Origin: Nymphaea colorata | Taxonomy: Eukaryota; Streptophyta; Magnoliopsida; Nymphaeales; Nymphaeaceae | Direction: 5' to 3' | Assembly (NCBI RefSeq): GCF_008831285.2 | Contig: NC_045138.2 | Coordinates: 8,711,205 to 8,775,204 of the forward strand | DNA length: 64,000 nt | Shown here: positions 51,801 through 58,991 of the stretch, in pieces | How positions within the stretch are numbered: position 1 is the first letter of the stretch | Layout of the letters: each line of letters starts with the position of its first letter | Made by a program: the position numbers and the translations under genes | Notes under the pieces: model-generated | Told to the model about the DNA's origin: nothing | The model's database searches: none | What the model saw: only the letters and a program-made list of their open reading frames with translations

Positions 51801-53119
51801 GTTTCTTGGTGGCCACAGGGACCTGGCTGGGACTTTCTGATAACATCAATGATTAAACATTTTTTCTATAATGATGAAAAAAAGGCTGTTAAAAACCTGT
51901 TTTTTGCTTGAAGCAAGTTAATTTCCTTGATGATCTATTTTATTGGCCTAGAGGTTTCAGATTAAGGAAAGCTACGGTTTTTGTGGATCCTCTTCTGCAG
52001 TGATTTTAAAATTTCTTTTTTTCTATATAGTGGTTTCATGAGGCCAGAAATAATTCTGATTCACTGTTTCTCCATAGGAACGGAAGATAGAAGATGCTGG
52101 TCAATCGAATTGGCAAAAAGCTTGTTTTGTGCCTACAAAGTCGGATGCACTTGTAATTGCATTTAGGAAGTGGCTGAGGAAGTACTCAAATGGCCAAATT
52201 GAATGGGCTACGCAGTTTGGAGGTCTGCCCCCAACTTTCGCTCGTGAGCAACTTATGGACAGGTATCTCATGTTTGTTGGTGTATTTTTCTTGGATGAAA
52301 CTTGTAACTGATTTGATATTCAGGCCTCCCTTACAGTCTGAAGATTTATTTTTTCTGTTAATCTTTTCAAATATAATTTATTTCCTTACAGCCTTTCATT
52401 GATGTAAATGGTCTCTTTGAAAACTTATATTTACTGAGATATGAAATGAGTTTGAATGTCCACTTTTTGGTACAATGGTATTCTGGTCGTCCAAGGATGC
52501 AGCAAACTACCTTTTTTGTATCATGAGGTCTTACTTTTGGCAGCTTGGTAACGAGTAACATCATCGGGTGATCCTGCATTTTCAATCATGCTGAAAGGAA
52601 CTGATGATTTTGGTGCTTCTTTTCTTGACTTGTATGGTTCTGGTGGAATTTATTAGGGAACCCACTTTGTATTATCTATTCTATGATATGATCAGAATAA
52701 TTCTTTTTATGCCTTTTATTATTTAATTTTTTTCTAGGTTACTTAATCATGATCATTCTATCTTGCTACTGTTTCTTTCAGTTGAAGAGACCAATTTTTG
52801 TATGGTTTATCCTATGAATTGTTTGTAATCATGCATTGAAGAATCTAATTCTTTCTTCCACAGATACTATTCACACGTGGTGAATTGTAGTAGCTGCCGA
52901 GCAGCAGTAACAGCATTAAAGGCTTTGGAGTTCTGTCTGCAGGTCTTGCCAATTGCATTGATAGGTATGGTTGCAGTTGCTAATGGCACCACGGTTTCAA
53001 GTGTGGCACGAAAAGTTCTTGTTTTCACTGCAGTCTTATGCTTTGTGGCTTCAAAATGGCTGGGTAACTTCATTTACAAGACCTTTTATTTCCATGACTA
53101 CAACCACGCCTTCAAGTAA
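30794..53119 (+). CDS. PTC52: PTC52/ACD1-like Rieske monooxygenase, chloroplast envelope, 7 exons
   Basis: Rieske non-heme iron oxygenase of the PAO/TIC55/PTC52 group, closest to PTC52 by recall of the Arabidopsis protein; in the family it acts at the chloroplast inner envelope and is linked to protochlorophyllide metabolism. Exons: 30794-31330, 31620-31807, 35025-35124, 35291-35449, 35544-35741, 52078-52262, 52864-53119; 1623 nt, 540 residues (family about 550), frame kept at each junction. The ATG sits in a GCCATGGCA context; an upstream in-frame GTG is not used. Residues 1-85 are Ser/Pro-rich, like a transit peptide. Rieske ligands: C134/H136 (CPHRL) and C154/H157 (CVYHGW). The mononuclear iron site is N249-x2-D252-x2-H255-x4-H260 ([12 protein letters not shown]). 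A C-terminal CSSC (464-467) is the redox motif of this group, followed by two hydrophobic segments (about 476-496, 500-525). Intron 4 has a GC donor; intron 5 is 16.3 kb. The exon 3 donor could instead be at 35118. Confidence 0.93.
31331..35024 (+). other. PTC52 introns 1 and 2 (with exon 2 at 31620-31807)
   Basis: Intron 1 is 31331-31619 (GTATGT...CGCAG) and intron 2 is 31808-35024 (GTATGC...CCAG), 3.2 kb. No coding element is recognised in intron 2. A short segment at 33810-33950 has CGATATT/CATAATATCATGATAATATT palindromic motifs also seen near 53400, suggesting a small dispersed repeat. Intron 1 holds the 36-bp sequence shared with 29605-29640. Confidence 0.75.
35450..35543 (+). other. 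GC-AG intron (PTC52 intron 4)
   Basis: Donor CCAGAG|GCATGT, acceptor CCTTCAG|GTTGCTG, 94 bp. The nearest GT (35453) would put a stop in the next exon, so the GC donor is the only reading that links SNAKPDPE to VAEDTSDQ in phase. Confidence 0.75.
36641..38273 (+). mobile_element. Ty3/gypsy element A, 5' part: gag and protease (degenerate)
   Basis: Gag blocks: [17 protein letters not shown] and AAIRWYRWL (36980-37120), then [13 protein letters not shown] in a shifted frame (about 37220) and [15 protein letters not shown] (37290). A damaged zinc knuckle follows near 37570 (CFQCEEKW...C). A retropepsin-like region begins near 37775 ([12 protein letters not shown]; the catalytic Asp of the DTG/DSG motif is replaced by Gly) and includes [15 protein letters not shown]. 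Multiple stops and frameshifts make it non-coding. The reading breaks off at 38273, where the copia LTR starts, and resumes at 48566. No clear 5' LTR or primer site was found to the left. Confidence 0.8.
38274..38521 (+). mobile_element. Copia 1 5' LTR
   Basis: Begins TGTTGATG and ends GGCTGGAACA, giving TGTT/AACA inverted ends, about 248 bp. It is followed directly by the primer-binding site. The last ~70 bp recur at 48481-48565. The start is inferred from the TG and the loss of gypsy A coding there. Confidence 0.65.
38522..38538 (+). promoter_or_regulatory. Copia 1 primer-binding site
   Basis: TGGTATCAGAGCCGGCG is complementary to the 3' end of plant initiator tRNA-Met, where copia reverse transcription usually starts. 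It abuts the LTR. Confidence 0.85.
38689..38731 (+). repeat. Perfect 16-bp inverted repeat in the copia leader
   Basis: GGGAACCTAATCACAC (38689-38704) and GTGTGATTAGGTTCCC (38716-38731) enclose an 11-base loop. It lies between primer site and gag, where RNA packaging or dimerisation structures are expected. The rest of the element has decayed. Confidence 0.9.
38969..39175 (+). repeat. Two-copy 103-bp tandem duplication in the copia leader
   Basis: TGGTGGACTGATTTA(C/T)TGAA starts at 38969 and 39072; both copies then contain ATTGATGCTGAAAAA and CTCAAGTTGATTG. It is in the untranslated leader upstream of the gag ATG at 39243. Confidence 0.8.
39243..41990 (+). mobile_element. Copia 1 gag, protease and integrase (degenerate)
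   Basis: Gag opens at 39243 ([10 protein letters not shown], then VNLDGSNY) and continues with [18 protein letters not shown] (39780). The CCHC knuckle near 40023 ([14 protein letters not shown]) has lost its second Cys. Protease: [11 protein letters not shown] (40351) with intact D-S-G. GAG-pre-integrase and integrase: RLGHP near 40753, DNALEF (41110) and QNGVAE (41200, split by a stop), then FGYTCFVHI and [18 protein letters not shown] (41408-41525). Many stops and shifts. The reverse-transcriptase N-terminal half is absent; coding stops being recognisable by about 41950. Confidence 0.85.
39507..39575 (+). repeat. LTR 3'-end fragment inside copia gag
   Basis: About 60 bp containing ATTGAGATTAGGGTTAGTTA and TTCAATGATTTT, nearly identical to the LTR end at 38455-38510 and to 48495-48550. 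It replaces a short stretch of gag between the MSWIMNSV block and a shifted [10 protein letters not shown]-like block. Confidence 0.85.
41991..44770. mobile_element. Unclassified ~2.8-kb insertion in copia 1
   Basis: This splits the copia integrase from the surviving RT fragment. It has no coding similarity. It contains AC/AT microsatellites (42785-42845), a near-palindrome at 42907-42945 (ACGTATACG...CGTATATACGT), and a CpG-rich core at 44140-44335 bracketed by T(n)A(n) tracts. Length and lack of coding suggest a solo LTR, but I could not fix TG...CA ends or target duplications. Confidence 0.4.
44140..44335. repeat. CpG-rich island between two T(n)A(n) tracts
   Basis: Dense GCGCG/CGCGC and GCGAGC repeats (for example GGCGAGCGCGCACAACG), bordered by TTTTTTTTTTTTAAAAAAA on the left (44111-44131) and TTTTTTTTTTTTAAAAAAAA on the right (44336-44356). 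Surrounding DNA is strongly AT-rich. Confidence 0.8.
44870..45134 (+). mobile_element. Copia 1 reverse transcriptase C-terminal fragment
   Basis: The frame includes [20 protein letters not shown], then [17 protein letters not shown] and [13 protein letters not shown], the conserved end of copia RT. The YVDD catalytic region is missing. The frame is cut after SLIGK by an LTR-like sequence starting TGATGCAAG. Confidence 0.85.
45135..45435 (+). mobile_element. Foreign LTR (276 bp) plus primer-binding site
   Basis: LTR 45135-45410 (TGATGCAAGATG...CTTATTGCA), with TATATAAGGGGACG (45233) as a likely TATA box. TTGGTATCATAGCAATATG (45415) then serves as a primer site for initiator tRNA-Met. No gag follows; antisense gypsy B begins after a short leader. 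A small palindrome TGCAAGGCAAGCCTTGCA lies at 45433-45450. Confidence 0.65.
45715..48478 (-). mobile_element. Ty3/gypsy element B, antisense: RT, RNase H, integrase
   Basis: Read from 48478 down: RT start ([47 protein letters not shown]), catalytic FDDILVFS (near 47940, Phe for the usual Tyr/Val) and [20 protein letters not shown]. RNase H follows ([32 protein letters not shown]), then the integrase zinc finger ([14 protein letters not shown]), degraded core and the C-terminal tail ([20 protein letters not shown]). Three long frames survive (48474-48088, 47941-47390, 47388-46849), with breaks between them. Gag and protease are missing because the element stops at the copia LTR remnant at 48479. 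The PP-rich RT entry and integrase tail resemble chromoviruses. Confidence 0.88.
48479..48565 (+). mobile_element. Copia 1 3' LTR remnant
   Basis: About 85 bp matching the end of the 5' LTR (CGCTGCCCTAATCTATTTAT, ATTGAGATTAGGGTTAG, ending TCGGCTGTAACA). Most of the LTR is gone on the left, where gypsy B abuts. Gypsy A coding resumes immediately to the right. Confidence 0.8.
48566..49975 (+). mobile_element. Ty3/gypsy element A, 3' part: RT, RNase H, integrase start
   Basis: It resumes with [18 protein letters not shown], then [20 protein letters not shown] (48657-48720), [14 protein letters not shown] and [11 protein letters not shown]. RNase [11 protein letters not shown] (49342), then [10 protein letters not shown] and LVADGLYSD (usually ADALSR). 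The integrase zinc finger and entry follow in broken frames: [19 protein letters not shown] and [10 protein letters not shown] (49910). About 120 bp of A appear lost at the copia insertion, because the usual LPPxR/RPYRY region is missing. Confidence 0.85.
49960..50335 (-). mobile_element. Gypsy integrase core, inverted relative to element A
   Basis: Minus strand reads [20 protein letters not shown] (50274-50215), then [36 protein letters not shown] and [20 protein letters not shown], stopping at the head-to-head junction with A. It covers exactly the integrase core that A lacks, so it may be A's own segment inverted, or another gypsy copy inserted in antisense. Confidence 0.8.
50336..52077 (+). 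other. 3' part of PTC52 intron 5
   Basis: Non-coding. GACTC/GAGTC-rich repeats at 50380-50520 (for example GACTCGGCTCGGCTCG). The last 60 bp before the acceptor (52020-52077) are T-rich, as expected for a plant intron end. Confidence 0.5.
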
Positions 53120-53339
53120 ATACTTTTGGTAGCCGTTGTCTGTAAATTCTTCTTAGACAGTATTCTTCCTGTAACTGTATTGATTACTATTCTAGACATT
53201 AGCCTTCCTTGCTATCATGGCTTTTCTGCTCACACTGTTTAATTGAGTGGACGTCATAAAATTATAAATGAAAGAAAGAAAACCAGTTCAGCTTCGTTTG
53301 CCAAGACTTTAAAATCCATTTAGTAGTCGGCTGGGAATA

Positions 53340-53390
<51 letters not shown>

Positions 53391-54210
53391 TATATCATAA
53401 ATATCGTGATATTTTTGACAATATTGCGACATTAATAAAAAGACAACAAAAATGATAAAAATGGGAAGTATTAAGAAAAGTAAAAATTGAATTCATGGTG
53501 ATTTTTTCAGGATTTTTTCATTTGTTTTTTATTTCATTCTGTTTTTCTTTTTTTCAACTTTTGTTTCACTGTTTTATTTCGTCTTGTTTTAGTTATTTAA
53601 CATAACCTCCTAAATGCATTACAAATACTTATTAGTTTTTCATTTCTTGTATTTTACCTAATATTTTGATTTTTTATTTAAAAAAAAAAACTTTACGATT
53701 TTTCAAAAAAAAAAAAAAAACTTTGCTGATAAATACCTGAAAAAAACTTCGCCGATAAATACCTGAGAACAATCTTTGTGGTTATGATATATATGCAGTT
53801 CACTCGTGAGGATCGTTTGATGTATCATGATGGATAGTTAAATGGAAGACGAGGAGAAAAAAGTTTGAACCACTACTAGATGACGTAAATGTATCACATT
53901 TTTCTCACTTTTCACCTCAACCGTTTATCTCATTAGATCAGATAACCCTCATGAGGACTTGGGTAACTCTTGGTAGTTAGTCATTATATATATATAGCTT
54001 TTTAAAGCCACACAGCCATTTAATAAGGATCTTTCGATTCAAGATGAAAGATGATAGAAGTTTAGGAGAAAAAAATAAGAAGGAAAAAGTGATAGGCATT
54101 TTTATCGTTTAATATTAATTTATATATTTTTTTCTTGTTGTTATCTCAACAATCCATTTGCTTCAAATTAGATGGTTGAGTGACTTCAAATAACTACAGT
54201 CATCATTCAC
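53120..54210. other. Downstream of PTC52, intergenic
   Basis: Presumed 3' UTR and flank. No AATAAA close to the stop. A compound (CT)n(CA)n(TA)n microsatellite lies at 53339-53396, and a 24-bp pair (CTTYGCYGATAAATACCTGA) at 53722-53768. No other gene. Confidence 0.5.
53339..53396. repeat. Compound (CT)n(CA)n microsatellite
   Basis: About 15 CT units run directly into about 12 CA units, then a short TA tract. Confidence 0.95.
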
Positions 54211-54211
54211 T

Positions 54212-54567
54212 CATTATATATATATATATATATATATAGTAATTGGTAAATACTATGCCACTGTCAAAAACCAAACATCTTAAATTTGTGTTAAAATGTG
54301 TTAAAAAAATGTGAACCTCCTAATGCATTTGTAAACACTAATTTAATATAATTCATGCTTTAGTTCATGCTGTTATTATTGTAAAAAAAATTGATCTTTT
54401 GCTATCAAAATTTTAATTTTATAAGTGCCGTTCATTTTTTTATTAAAAGAACAGCATTAAAGTGAAAAATAACTATAATGTTAGATTGTTAAAAAAATTA
54501 ATAATTAATTTTAGTAGGTCTGGTTTTTATTCCTTACTCAGATGGCCTAGTATTTACCAACTTTGTA

Positions 54568-54622
<55 letters not shown>
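54212..54622. mobile_element. MITE-like element inserted in a TA microsatellite
   Basis: GTAATTGGTAAATACTATGCC (54239-54259) and, inverted, GGCCTAGTATTTACCAACTT (54544-54563) are near-identical ends of a ~325-bp AT-rich non-coding element. TA tracts flank it on both sides (54212-54238 and 54569-54622). The arrangement fits insertion at TA, as in Tc1/mariner- or PIF-type elements, but the family is not identified. Confidence 0.7.
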
Positions 54623-54627
<5 letters not shown>

Positions 54628-56136
54628 CATGAAGTCATACCAAGAACTTTGAAAGATTTGCGTCAACGTGGAGTTGGAATTTATATAAAAGCCTATAAAA
54701 TGGCCATTTTCGTTTTTCCTTTGAATCTTAAGTTGTTCTAAGCAAGTTGAATCATGTCGATGTGATTTATATGGTTGTCGTTCACTACACATTTATCAAA
54801 TCAAAATGTGCTTCTATGAACAACAAAATTTTGCATTTTGTGACCTTGATATAGAATCTAGATTAATCAGCAAGAATGACTGAAATTTCTCATGTCGATA
54901 AGTCAAAGCTGGGCTTACTTTAATATGTAGGAGAGTTTTAAAAAAATTACCTACTAAAGGCCTAAAATTTTACCTATAATAGAATGAATTTTCTGCTCTT
55001 TGTTGCTCAACTTACGAAAAATGAGAGGAAATTGTCAATGCAATAAAATAAAAAAAGTTAAAGTCGGGGAGGAGAGGCTTTCAATTTCTTTGTAAGAGCC
55101 TTCTATCCCTTTTCCATTCACTCCTATAACTCATCAAACATAGTGGGAAAGAAAACAAGACAACTTGAACAAGAATTTCGATAGTGTCCTTGCTACAAAA
55201 ATGGAAGAAAATAACACCTCCTGTGGTGCCTATATTGGGAAATTATATGAGATCTTGTAGACCACCACACTTAAATAACAACCATAACATGGAATTACTG
55301 AAGTTGGTAGGCCATTTTTTCCTTGAACCAGTTCCTGTTCGACCTCAATGCCCTATGTTAGAACAGTAAATATTAGGTTAAGAAGGATGCATTGGCTTTA
55401 TCAACCAATTAAGGGAAAGAACAATTCTGGGCATCAATGTCACTAAAATAAACTTGTGGAACATTTGAACGTCTTTTGAATGATCAATTTTCAGAATGGC
55501 CATCTCAACTACAGCAACTCCATGTATACATTCTTGGTTGATTGATTTTACAACTTCTTTCCTCATGAATTCAAATAAATGTATCTTGTCTGAATGTCAC
55601 CCAATTCTTGTGCATCATTTGTTACAGGACCTTTTTAAAAATTAAAAGTATAGAAACATTGAAAGTAATTTAAAAAACAGCTAAAGGTTTTCTATACCAA
55701 AAATTAGTTATATTTTAAAATCATAAAATATGTTCTCGATCTCCCAAATTACATATAAGGGTCATGATGTTATATTTTCGTCAAATTATTGACTGATGCA
55801 AAATTGTCAATTCAAGAAATTGATTGAGGAAACCTGTATAAAAAGATGTCTCTACTACATGAAATTCTTATGTCTACCAAAAAACTCATCTTGTAAGGTT
55901 CAAACTAAGGATATCATATCTTTTCAATATGGAAAAGTTATATTTTCTCCCTCCTACTAAGAATGTAATGCTGGTAAGGAAAATTATGGGCCAATATAAA
56001 CTGTTTCGATTAAATTTATTGATCATAATGAATCGCTTATATAGCTGGCATAGTGTATGACAATATACAAGATATACATGCAATCCAAATTTAAAATATC
56101 CTTGTCACTATCGGCTGTTACTTGTTCTCTCATATC
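54623..56136. other. Intergenic DNA
   Basis: AT-rich; the frames at 55184-55369 and 55378-55566 are short and show no family. No RNA gene seen. Confidence 0.4.
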
Positions 56137-57600
56137 TCAAATTATCTTTCTTATTTGAATTTGAGGATCTGTGTAACCGATCCAAATTTGGTCACAGCTT
56201 GAAGTTCTCCTTGATTGATGCCATTCACAACATTTTGCGTATCTCTTTGCATTAAGTCCATGTTTGTTTCTGAAATACAAAAAACGAGCTCTGCCCAACA
56301 GTCTAGTGAAAAGGTCCGCAATTTGTTTGGAAGAGCAAATGTGCCTTGTTTCCAATGCCTCAGAAGAAATTTGCTCGCAGACATAGCGATAGTCAAAGCT
56401 CGACATGCTTCGAATGGCTATGATGGATACTAGGGATGCTACCAGTAAACATCATCTTTAAGAATATCATGTATTGGAGGCTACCAGTTATGCTTATATA
56501 AAATGTAGGTTCTGGATACGGAGCATCATCTTTAAGAGAGCAAGGAGATTCAACCATCAGTGTATTTGTTGGTTTGCAGTCCTCCAAGTTTGCCCTTTTG
56601 AGAATATCGCAAGTGTATATTGTTTGATTGAGAAGAATATACGAGTTATGCCTTTCAAACTCCATGCCAAGAAAATGATGGACAAAACCAAGATCTTTCA
56701 TTGCAAAATTGACATTGATTGTAAATAACTAAAAATAGATGTCTCATAGATGATCGATCACTCTATGTAGTAACATAGAGTGGTAAAAAGATCATCCCTT
56801 TGGGTATTTTATACACAAATAAGTATGAATCCACCGTGCTACAGTAGAAGTGATATTATGTGAGCAAGAATTGCTTAACCTCTTACAGCCTTTTTGGATG
56901 GTGGGAGAAGGAGAGAAAGGTATGTAAAAAAAAAGCCTTGTGTTTGGATGACTAATTACTAAGGAGGAAAAGGAAAGAAGAGCTAAGAACTCTGTTTGGG
57001 TGCAAAAAAAAAGGAAAGGAAAGTAAGGGAAAGAAAATGACTTTTTAATGTAATTTCAATCCTTCCAAAAATAGAGAGATTGGGAGGGAGAGGAATGGAC
57101 GTTCTTTTCCTTTCATTTTCCTTCTCATTCCCTTTCCTTTCCTTTCCCCTCCATCCATTCATTTCCCTCTCTTTCCCTTCCCCTCCATCCATTCATTTCC
57201 CTCTCTTTCCCTTCATCCGAACAGTGCATTAAACCAGATGCAAGAAGACTGTCATAGACCATAAAGAAGTTTCTTCACTGGACATGTGTAGTTCAGCTTA
57301 TGTGTCTCTGAAGCCCGATGGTTGTTGCATGTATATAATCTCATACAAAGTTCCATGAAAGAATGGATCTTTTATGTCAATTTTGATGTAAGGGCCAAAC
57401 ATGTGATAATCAATCGTAAAAATGATCCTTATAGTCTTTGGTTTGATTACCATCTAAAATGTATCGATAAAACCAATCCTAGGTAGTTGTGTGTATAGCC
57501 TTCAGCTACAAGGCTGGCCTTCAACCTGTCGAAAGTTTCTTAAGCTTTGATTTTGGTCTTGATGACCCACCGGCAGCCTATAACATAATTTTTCTACCTC
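56137..57600 (-). mobile_element. Copia relic, antisense, RT and RNase H, split by a MITE-like insertion
   Basis: From 57600 down: GCRWVIKTKIKA and ASLVAEGYTHN (RT start), then pieces like FMELCMRLYTCNNH and LLYGL. After an insertion at about 56886-57230: MKDLGFVHHFLGMEFERHNS, ILKRANLEDCKPTNTLM, ITGSLQYM (56701-56480), then after a deletion DYRYVCEQISSEALETRHI and QIADLFTRLLGRARF, the end of RNase H. Many stops and no LTRs found: an old 3' fragment. Confidence 0.82.
56886..57230. mobile_element. hAT-like MITE candidate inside the copia relic
   Basis: The left end CCTTTTTGGATGGTGGGAGA and the right end CTTTCCCTTCATCCGAACAG are imperfect inverted repeats of the (T)TTGGATG(A/G)(A/T)GGG type. 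The interior goes from purine-rich on the left to pyrimidine-rich on the right (a long imperfect hairpin) and includes a 33-bp direct repeat of CCATCCATTCATTTCCCTCT. Target duplications not certain. Confidence 0.5.
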
Positions 57601-57601
57601 A

Positions 57602-58168
57602 TATTACCGCCAAGGTAATGGACAGGTGGAAGCAACCAACAAGATTTTGATTCATCTTAAAAAAGACTTGAAACAAGCCGAGATTGACACGAGAAAATAC
57701 ACAATACATTTTGGACATACCGAACCATGATTCAGACACTCACAAACACCAAACCAGCCGAATTATTATATGAGACAGAAATTGTACTCCCATTACACAT
57801 TTAAAAACCAGCAACAAAATTTGTTGCCTTAATTTAACTCCCTATGAACAAATACAAATGAAAGAGATTGACACCTTGATCTCTTTGATGAAAAAATATT
57901 ACAAGCAGCTAAACATGTGAAAGTCTACCGCGACAGGGTAGCTCGGCACTACACAAAATCTGTCATCCAAAGGAAGTTCAAAGTGAATGGTCCTCCAATC
58001 TATATCTCCTTTTAGAGGCAAACCCAAAGGTAAATGGGCTCCCAATTGAGAAGGACCTTTTGTCATTAAAGAGGCTCTTTCCCGCAATTTATATTGGCTA
58101 ATCGATGCTAATGGGGTAAAAATCCCCAACCCAATCAATGCGGTAGACCTCAAGAGATTCTATGCTTG
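57602..58168 (+). mobile_element. Tat/Athila-type gypsy integrase relic
   Basis: YYRQGNGQVEATNKIL (57602) is the integrase core end typical of Tat/Athila/Ogre-group gypsy elements. VYRDRVARHYTKSV (57922) and, in another frame, NWEGPFVIKEALSR and INAVDLKRFYA (58036-58168) follow as the usual integrase tail. It abuts the antisense copia relic head to tail and has no upstream pol domains here. Several frameshifts. Confidence 0.8.
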
Positions 58169-58991
58169 AGTGTCACCATAACCGTAAATCATCAAATGAT
58201 TAAACACAAGTTTTCTCCAAATGAATTTCCTAAGAGAAATTGAATCAATCTTTCAAAATTAATTTCTACAAAAAAATTTTGAATTCCAAGAGTGAGTTTT
58301 CAATCTCATTGTGAATAAGCTAACACAAGGGGCATTAGTTTGCAATGTATAAAAAATTCCAATGAAATTGAGGGTTCAATATCTAGGAACTGATACTGTC
58401 TTGAGAAATAAAATAAATTGTGAAGGTCAAACACAACACACCACAGAGGAAAAGTCTTTGTAGCCGAAGTGACCTTGGCAAGATGAAAAAAGAGCTATCA
58501 AACAAAATGTGTTGAGCGATGAGCTCAGAGTGAGTGTGGACGTTCCTCTTGTTTAAAATTCCTCAATAGTGGGTTGGCCTACAACCTATACTTGCACTGT
58601 GAAGCTAAAAACAACACATGAACATTTTGCTTATGTCAAGCCTCCTAAATCCTTCTGGACTAGAGCAAGTACACTTGGTACCCTAAAGCCAATTGGTCTG
58701 GAAGCTACCGGCCCAAAACTCGCTATAAGGGTTTAGTAGAAAGCCTGATAAGCATGATGTTGCATAAAGCAAGCTACACAAAACCATTAAAGCAGTGGAA
58801 CTCTATAGTTTCTTTTGGTGCTGTAAGGTATTTCTCCCAAGAGTGAAGGGTGATTGAAAAGAAAACAAAAATTCAAAATTTAAAGCCAAAAAGGCAAAAC
58901 AAAATATAAGAAAAAGCACTTGCTAAGGGACAAAAGGCATGAAGTACTAAATCATGTGGGCTTCAAATATGAAAACTTCCTACAATTAAAG
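58169..58991. other. Likely non-coding tail of the Tat-type relic
   Basis: No frame is conserved. By position it may be the region between pol and the 3' LTR of the Tat-type element, but no LTR boundary or polypurine tract is clear. Confidence 0.3.

Larger units (their letters stand above)
35742..52077 (+). other. Giant intron 5 of PTC52 (16.3 kb)
   Basis: Donor TTGGAG|GTAATG, acceptor TCCATAG|GAACGG. The join restores HLLHLEERKI-type continuity (here LHLE + ERKIEDAG) expected in the family. The intron holds gypsy A, copia 1, an unclassified insertion, a foreign LTR, antisense gypsy B and an inverted integrase block, listed separately. Flanks 35742-36630 and 50340-52077 show no coding. The exact segment 50360-50560 is rich in GACTC/GAGTC repeats. 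Confidence 0.88.
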
